A DNA stretch of 64,000 nucleotides. Source: Prinsepia uniflora. Its lineage: Eukaryota; Streptophyta; Magnoliopsida; Rosales; Rosaceae. Numbering within the stretch: the stretch's first letter is position 1; each line of letters opens with the position of its first letter. Below, in pieces: positions 57,860 through 64,000 of this stretch. A program made the translations under genes and the position numbers. The stretch is taken from positions 50,886,252 to 50,950,251 of the forward strand of contig CM064872.1 of NCBI GenBank assembly GCA_032719365.1. Direction: 5' to 3'. The notes under the pieces were generated by a model, which did no database searches, had not been told where the DNA came from, and saw nothing but the letters and a program-made list of their open reading frames with translations.

Positions 57860-59845
57860 ATGGCAGAAAATAATGACCATTGCACTCTTCAAATGCACCA
57901 CTTTGGATTGATGAAAAATGGAGTATACGAAGGCGGGAAGGTATGTTTTGTTGACAACTGCATAAGTGACTACTTGTCATTGTTAGATCTTAGGAAGTAT
58001 AGGGGAGAGCTGGGGTATACTGTGGACATAACTAAGAGGGATAGTAGCTTGAAAATATTTTATATGGTGCATGGTAAGAGTGGTGAGGATGCAGTGAAAT
58101 CGATTGTAGATGATAGTTGTATTTCGGGGTTGGTAGGCAGCATATCTAATGAAGGGGTTATAGTCTTGTATTTCCATGATCCTAATGATCATAACACTAA
58201 TGATCATAACACAATTGATGTGGAGGATGAGGGTCTTGTTGAAGAGGACGAAGAGATAGATGCAAATAAGGGTGTTGTTGAAGAGGAAAAAGAGATAGAT
58301 GCAAGTGAGGGTGCTGTTGAAGAAGAAGAAGAAGAGATAGATGCAAGTAAGGGTGCTGTTGAAGAGGAAGAAGAGATAGATGCAAATGAGGGTGTTGTGG
58401 TAGAGGAAAAAGAGATAGATGCAAATGAGGGTGCTGTTGAAAAGGAAAAAGAGATAGATGCAAATGATGGTGTTGTTGAAGAGGGTGCTGTTGAAGAGGA
58501 AGAAGAGATAGATGCAATGAGGGTGCTGTTGAAGAGGAAGAAGAGATAGATGGAAATGAGGGCGCTATTGAAGAGGAAGAAGAGATAGATGGAAATGAGG
58601 GGTTTGTTGATACTGATTATGGTGCGAGTGAGGATGAGGCCGGTGCAAAACAAAATGAGGATGGTGCTAATCACCAAGATTATGTAACTCCTAATAATCC
58701 AACTGGGGAGGTTTCATCAGATGGTGAAGCCAGTGATGATCTCTATTCTGGTAGCGAAATGGAATATATTGAGAAAGATAAATTAGGCAATACGAGATCT
58801 AGAAAGAAAAATTGGAAATTGCCTAGTATTAAGCAATTTAGGAGAGATACTGATCTAAGAAATCCTCAATTTAGGTTGGGAATGAAATTTTCTAATAAAA
58901 ATGAATTGAAGGAAGCTATTAAAGAGTATGCCATTGTCCATGAGAAAGCGGTGAAATTTTCAAAAAATGATAACATCCGAGTACAAGCAAAGTGTGGAGG
59001 GAACAAGACTTGCCCATTTGTTTTATTTTCGTCAAAGATTGACAAAAATGAGGAGACTTTTGCTATCAAGACTCTACAGTTACACCATGAATGTTCAAAT
59101 GTTGATAAGTTGAGCTATGCTAATTCAAGATGGTTATCACAAAGGTTTGCTAGCAAAATTAAGAGGAACCCTAACTTAGGAGTTAGTGCATTTCAATATG
59201 AGGTGTTGGAGGAGTATAGAATGAATGTAAGTAGGAATTAGGTATACAGAGCTAAGAGGTTGTGCAAAGTTGTAATTGAAGGGAGCTACAAAGAGCAGTA
59301 TGCTAGATTAAGGGACTATGCTGAAAATTTGATGAGGACAAATAAAGGCAGTACTGTGGTTATTAAAACAAAGTTGGAAGGTGAAGAACCAGTATTTGAA
59401 AGGATGTATGTGTGCTTGGCAGGTTTTAAGAAAGGATTTTTGGAGGGTTGTAGACCAGTGATTGGGTTAGATGGGTGCCATTTGAAAGGGCCATACCCAG
59501 GACAAATTCTGACAGCTGTTGGTGTAGATGGGAACAACAGAATGTTCCGTATTGCTTATGCAATAGTGGAGATTGAAAGTAAGAGTTCATGGTTTTGGTT
59601 TCTTGATCTTTTGAAGGATGATTTAAAAATTGATAATGGGAAGGCGTGGGTTTTCATAAGTGACAAGCAGAAAGGTTTAATCCCTGCCCTTGAGTTTGTC
59701 ATCCCAAATGTTGAGCATAGGATGTGTGTGAGACATCTCTATAACAATTTCAAAGGTCTTCACCCTGGGGTCATGTTGAAGGAGATTTTATGGGCTGCAG
59801 CTAGGTCGACTACTTTACCTTGGTATGAAGCCGAGATGGAGAAAG
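57860..59845 (+). pseudogene. MULE (Mutator-like) transposase, C-terminally truncated
   Basis: It starts MAENNDHCTLQMHHFGLMKN with a PB1-like domain (GGKVCFVDNCISDYLSLLDL), then an acidic repeat region (58230-58610), then the MuDR N-terminal domain (GMKFSNKNELKEAIKEYAIV, NIRVQAKCGGNKTCPFVLFS). The catalytic core has VIGLDGCHLKGPYPGQILTA (first Asp), WVFISDKQKGLIPALEFVIP (second Asp) and NVEHRMCVRHLYNNFKG. Defects: one base missing near 58518 in GATGCAATGAGG (siblings have GATGCAAATGAGG), shifting the frame; a TAG at 59239-59241 (NVSRN-stop-VYRAKRLC); and loss of everything after WYEAEMEKV, including the SWIM zinc finger. At 59846 it is fused to a family A LTR. It is inserted in a chromovirus pol. 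Confidence 0.92.
58230..58610 (+). repeat. 39-45-bp coding repeat, acidic
   Basis: About nine units of GAAGAGATAGATGCAAATGA plus GGGTGCTGTTGAAGAGGAA-type sequence encode EEEEIDANEGAV-like repeats between the PB1-like and MuDR domains. Copy number and unit length vary, and one unit carries the frameshift. Confidence 0.93.
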
Positions 59846-62835
59846 TTATGATGTTCGGAAGTTCAAGGGCATTTCCGTAATTAGAACGAAAAGGGGGAAT
59901 TTGTTGACTTTTCCAACGACATGGACTTTTCAAGTAAGCCGAGGACCGTTGGGTAGGTCTCGAGACGCTGAATCCGTAGACAGGCGGTACGCCTCAATCG
60001 GAGTTCGGATGACCAAGTTACAGGTCTAGAAGCGTGAAGGGCAATTTGGTAATTTTGTGCAGAAGGGCAAAATGGTAAATTCCCAAGGGCACTGTTGAAA
60101 CAGTGCAGTATGGGATGAGCCACCGTGCTTTGGGTGGTTTTTTTGAGTGAATTGTTTAGCAAATCAGTGACATTTGTCACTGAGAAATGAGGGATTAGTG
60201 GCACAAAAGAAAGTGGGTTGTACTGGGAAACTTAAACAATGTATGGGTATGTTTGAAACTGGTGCACAATGTGTGTGTTGGCATTGTTAACACGGGTTGG
60301 TGTTTGTGAGGTGAAAAATAGAGACAGGGAGAGAACTTTGATCTTGTTCCAAATGTGAGTCGTGGGAGATCAACTAGGGATAGTGAGTAATAATCTGGAA
60401 TCGTGCTTGTAATGTTGTGTGGAAGGCTGGGCAAAGGATCGAGTGCAGAGTGTGTGAGGAGTGACTAAAAACAGGGGATAGAGAGTACACACTGAGGAAC
60501 AGAGAAGAAGTCGTGAGCTACCGTGAACCTAATCGATCAACCCAGCTAAAACGGTGTCTGTGGTGGTGTGCAGTAGGCAGGACTTGAACCTGGCTATGGT
60601 GGAGGTCACGGAGGAGAAACAGAGAGCAGGTACGAACTCTCGACTGCCCTATTTTTCAGAAAAATGGACTTAAAGAAAATCGTTGGTTTTGGCTTGTTTT
60701 TGAACGACTGTGTGAATGTGTAATGTCTTAGGAAGCTACTAAGGAACCCAGGAACGCGAAACCGTGACCAGAAAGGCACAGGGCAGCCGGAATCAGAAAG
60801 TCGACAACTCTGGTTTTCTGTGTAAACTTGGGAGGTAGGGTACAGGGTTTCATTTCGTGTTCTAGCTAGTTGAATCAATCTCAAACTTAAGGAATGAACT
60901 ACTGGTGAAGAGAGGATAAAAAATGGTAGAAAAATGAGTGAAAAGCGGCCTCGACGGCTCGGTTGGACCGGACCGGTCCAGACCGGTCTGAACTGGGCTA
61001 GCGAGAGGAAGACGATGATGAACAGTGCCGCGCATGGCTCCCACGCGCAGCCCCTTTGGGCGGCGCGTGAGGGCGCGTGAGACATGTTTTGGGGAAATTT
61101 TCAACATGGTTTTCACTCTAATTGATGTAACGAACATTTTGGGATTTGTTTCGAATTAATCGGACACTGTATTAATATTGTTTCGAGGGTCCGAAGGTTT
61201 ATTTTACATATTTAATTTACATTTAATTTCCAGAAAATTATGGGAAATTAGTATGATGTTATTTGAGACCTTAGTGACCCTGAAAAGTGATTTCGGACAG
61301 GATTCGAGATTCTGAAAAATGTCAGAAATTACAGAAACGCGTGCAGCGCGAAAACGGGCGTCATGGACGGTGTGTGAGTGGACTTTGCTTTCTAAAGTTT
61401 AATGCATGCATAAATGTTTCTATGATTTCTATGATTATGATTATGACTTGTGATGATTACCATTTTCATATTTATACGTATTTTGCTATGCAATACGAAA
61501 CTACACGTATTTCGAGACTATGGTTTCTCTTATGCCTTGGTGATGTTTTGATGAACGATTTTACATGATTTGTGCTTATGATGTTTTAAGGATGTTGTGA
61601 TTGTGATTGTGAGTATGACTCACGGTTTTGACACGTATTTCGAAACTATTACGGATTTGCACGTTTTACGAGGTTTCGTGTAATTGGTGATTTGATCATG
61701 GTTTTTGATGCTTTGACCTTGGGATTTGAAATATGATTTGAGTTCAAAGATTTAAAACGGGTTTCGGAAAAAGGTGATTTCGGGCTTGATGCCTAGGGCA
61801 TAAAAGTAATTTGATGAACGAGATTTCAATTTTCTGAAGCTTGAAAATGGATTTCTGGATTGGGTTCGGAATGGTGGTTCCGGATGCCGGCTTACAGAAT
61901 CATTATTGCGAATTCGGTTTCGGGAATGGATGACGGATATGATTTGAGATTTGAATGTGAAATTCGGACATGAGTCTTATTATGACAAAATGTGGTTTCG
62001 AATTGATTTGAAATTTGGATCATGATGGATCCGGACTTATTATGAATTGCATATGTTTTGGGTTTAAAGACCCGGTGCTATTGCTGGAGCACGTTTTGAG
62101 TTTAATGACTCGGTTAATTGATGACGGGGGAGGGCCCTTGATGAGTTTAAAGATTCGGTTACTGTTTTGAGTTTAAAGACTCAGTATGATACACCCCCGA
62201 GGCCTATTGATTGTGTTCTGAGTTTAAAGACTCGTTGATATCCCGGGAAGGCCTGATTATGCGCATGATTTTGAGTTTAAAGACTCGGGCGCACTTGAGA
62301 TCCAACAAATTGATTGACTTCTGAATTATTGTTGATTTCCGATGTTTTCGGATGTGTTGGGCAATGGCCCGGTTTACGTGGTTTTGATGGATTTTGGATT
62401 ATGTTACATACTTGGATTTGATTCATGATTTTGGGCGGAGGCCCTGCGTTTATGATTACGGGCTAAGACCCGAAGGTTAAGAAAAGGAAAATGATTTTGA
62501 TTTTCATACACGGTTTTCTCATATTGGAAATGTAAAAGATTGTGAAATGATTTTCGAATGCATGCATTGGTTTTACGTGGAGGGTAGAAACGTTTTCTAT
62601 AACTATTTTATAAACGTATTCATTTTTGTCCACTCACACCTTTTGTGTTTTATTGACCCTCCAGGTCGTGGCCCGTTGATCGAGGCTAATCGAGAGGCGG
62701 AGGCATGAGTGAGTACGTGTGTGGCTATCCCTGGTTTGGCAAGTACTGAGGGTAAATTGGGAACTCCAGTCGACTTGCTAGACGGGAGCAGGATCAGGCA
62801 CGATTATCAATGTCCCTTCGGGGGCGGTCTTGTCA
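59846..62835 (+). mobile_element. Family A LTR, 5' end missing
   Basis: The first bases (AAGTTATGATGTTCGGAAG) match the interior of family A LTRs about 250 bases from their start (compare 6061). It ends GGCGGTCTTGTCA. It contains GACAGGCGGTACG at 59979, CCACGCGCAGCCCCTTTGGG near 61040, and GTTTAAAGACTCGG repeats at 62060-62290. It is more diverged than the copies at 5815, 27764 and 35498. The missing start and the missing MULE end suggest one deletion joined the two. Confidence 0.85.
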
Positions 62836-62977
62836 TTCTGTGACTTTTTCTGAAAGAAACTCGGCCACAACTCGGAGGCGAGTCTTTTAAGAAGGACAAA
62901 ACTAGCTCTACATATAACCTTGTTGAGAAAATGCAGTATCTTTATGTTAGAGTTGTGAAAGCGAAAGAGATCTTTTT
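62836..62977 (+). pseudogene. MCTP/FTIP-like fragment, N-terminal side
   Basis: The frame from 62844 reads LFLKETRPQLGGESFKKDKT, then SSTYNLVEKMQYLYVRVVKA, KEIFF. This matches the segment leading into the first main C2 domain of plant MCTPs (LKET, STYDLVEQMQYLYVRVVKA). It is cut on both sides by family A LTRs: one ends at 62835 and another starts at 62978. In the parent protein this piece lies roughly 35 residues before the fragment at 5068-5794. Confidence 0.85.
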
Positions 62978-64000
62978 TGTAATGACCTGTCCCTAATTTA
63001 AAGGATTAATTAAGACTAATTACGGATCAGTGGGGCTAATTGGGGATTAGCCAAGAATTATCCGACGTTCAAGGCGAAATTACGATTTTGCACTTAAACG
63101 AGGGCGAAAAGTTGACTTTTGACCCAAGAGGTCCAATGGCCGAAAGCCGATGACCGTTACGTAGATCGGGTCGATAGGAGTCGATAGACAAGCGGAACGT
63201 CGAAATCGGACGTTCGACAGAAACGTTACGGTTCATGGACATTTCGAGATACTATCCATGGTGGTACGTTTTGCGAGGAAAAATGGGACTTTTGTTCTGA
63301 GTGGGGCCCAGATTTTTTCCCCAGGCCCAATGGATGAGTGACAAGTGTCACCCATCCATTGCCCCCCCTTACACAGACACATGCAACCACCACACCCCCC
63401 CCCCCCCCCCCCCCCCCCGTTTTGTGTTCATTTGATCGACCAAAACCCAAACCCAGTGAACCCAAACCCAAACCCTTCCCATCTGATCTGTCTGAGGCCA
63501 GGAGAGAGTTGAGGATGAGTGCTGGACCAAGGAAGGAGGTGGCAGGCTAGTGGGCCGCCGTGGACGGCGGTGGATTGCACGACCAAGGTAAACCTGAACC
63601 CCCTTGTATGTTTTTGAATTTCAAATTTGGGTTTTGGACGTTAGGGAGCTTAGATGTTGATTAGGATAGGTTTGGGGAATTGGTAGGAAGCTTAGGAGAA
63701 GGTTTTGGAGGCTGAGGACGACTGAGAAAGCCGAGAACGGCGACTGGGAAGTTTTCGGTGGCTACCCATTTAATTTCATTTTCGACCAAGTTAACCTAAA
63801 TCAAATCTTCAAACCTTTTTCTAGTGATCCTAGGAACCTTTTGGAACCCTTAGGATGAAGGTTTAACCCCTGGAAGTTCCTTGAACTTAGGATGGAAAGT
63901 TTGGTTCAAAATGGTTTTAAGAACCAATGGGATTTAGGGTTTGTTTCTTGGATTTAATGACATAGGATGATAGGAAATGTTGTTAGGATGATGTAGGAAT
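62978..64000 (+). mobile_element. Family A LTR, 5' part, running off the window
   Basis: It starts TGTAATGACCTGTCCCTAAT and has the family A opening (ACGATTTTGC, GAAAAGTTGACTTTTGACC, GATAGACAAGCGGAACG at 63187). It diverges from the other copies after about 63300. The 5 bases before it are TTTTT. A 24-base C run lies at 63395-63418. Confidence 0.75.
63395..63418 (+). repeat. Poly-C tract, 24 bases
   Basis: An uninterrupted C run; its complement is a G24 run able to form a G-quadruplex. Length is likely unstable in sequencing. Confidence 0.95.

Noticed and set aside
58197..58677. Minus-strand open frames rich in His/Leu or Ser
   Set aside because: They are antisense to the acidic repeat of the MULE transposase.
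60606..61085. A 159-residue minus-strand open frame
   Set aside because: It lies inside a family A LTR, is not conserved in the other copies, and has no domain.
62836..62977. MCTP fragment as the captured internal region of a retroelement between two LTRs
   Set aside because: There is no primer-binding site after the LTR at 62835 and no polypurine tract before 62978, and the two LTRs are quite diverged; separate insertions are simpler.

Overview
The window looks like repeat-dense, gene-poor DNA from a flowering plant nucleus. The evidence is the plant-type gene remnants (MCTP/FTIP-like multi-C2 protein, alkaline/neutral invertase, thaumatin-like protein), the Cassandra element whose LTRs carry 5S rRNA-like sequence, Ty3/gypsy elements with chromodomains, a Tat-type gag, plant MULE transposases with PB1-like domains, and introns with GT..AG ends. 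A rosid, perhaps Rosaceae, is my guess from overall repeat character; it is not proven by the sequence. No bacterial, viral, CRISPR, tRNA or intact rRNA gene is visible.

Layout. 1-8.7 kb: a minus-strand LTR element (internal part, primer-binding site, 2.9 kb 5' LTR), an MCTP-like pseudogene fragment, and a 2.85 kb solo LTR of the same family (family A) with target duplication TGGGT. 8.7-15.2 kb: a decayed N-terminal MULE transposase, an AT-rich tract with tandem duplications, and unassigned DNA. 15.2-20 kb: a gypsy LTR plus gag remnant, a Cassandra element with a duplicated 5S module, and pieces of family A and B LTRs. 20-34.8 kb: one old minus-strand Ty3/gypsy chromovirus (here G1), split inside its integrase by a family B element and by a family A-related LTR; the B element is itself split by a solo family A LTR with target duplication ACAAT. 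34.8-39.2 kb: the 3' end of a plus-strand family A element, then B-LTR and Cassandra fragments.

The one gene likely to be or to have been functional is a cytosolic alkaline/neutral invertase on the minus strand at 42.1-43.2 kb. It has two clean exons and an upstream TATA box, but no exon for its C-terminal half is visible in the window.

The best-resolved structure is at 44.6-52.5 kb. A small non-autonomous hAT element (8-bp duplication ATAATATT) contains a 6.85 kb Tat-like element with gag but no pol (duplication GTAAT), and separately a copia-type solo LTR (duplication GGTTT). The Tat-like element carries an unrecognised open frame on the strand opposite to gag, placed where Tat-lineage antisense ORFs are known, and several tandem repeats. 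52.5-64 kb: a thaumatin-like gene scrap, a short LTR with primer-binding site, a chromovirus pol fragment, a MULE transposase inserted in it and then cut off by a family A LTR, a second MCTP scrap, and the start of another family A LTR that runs off the end.

Almost all coding relics carry stops or frameshifts. Where the original codon can be guessed, the change is often TGG or CAG to a stop, as expected from decay of methylated cytosine. Element boundaries given with target duplications are firm; boundaries of truncated pieces are approximate.
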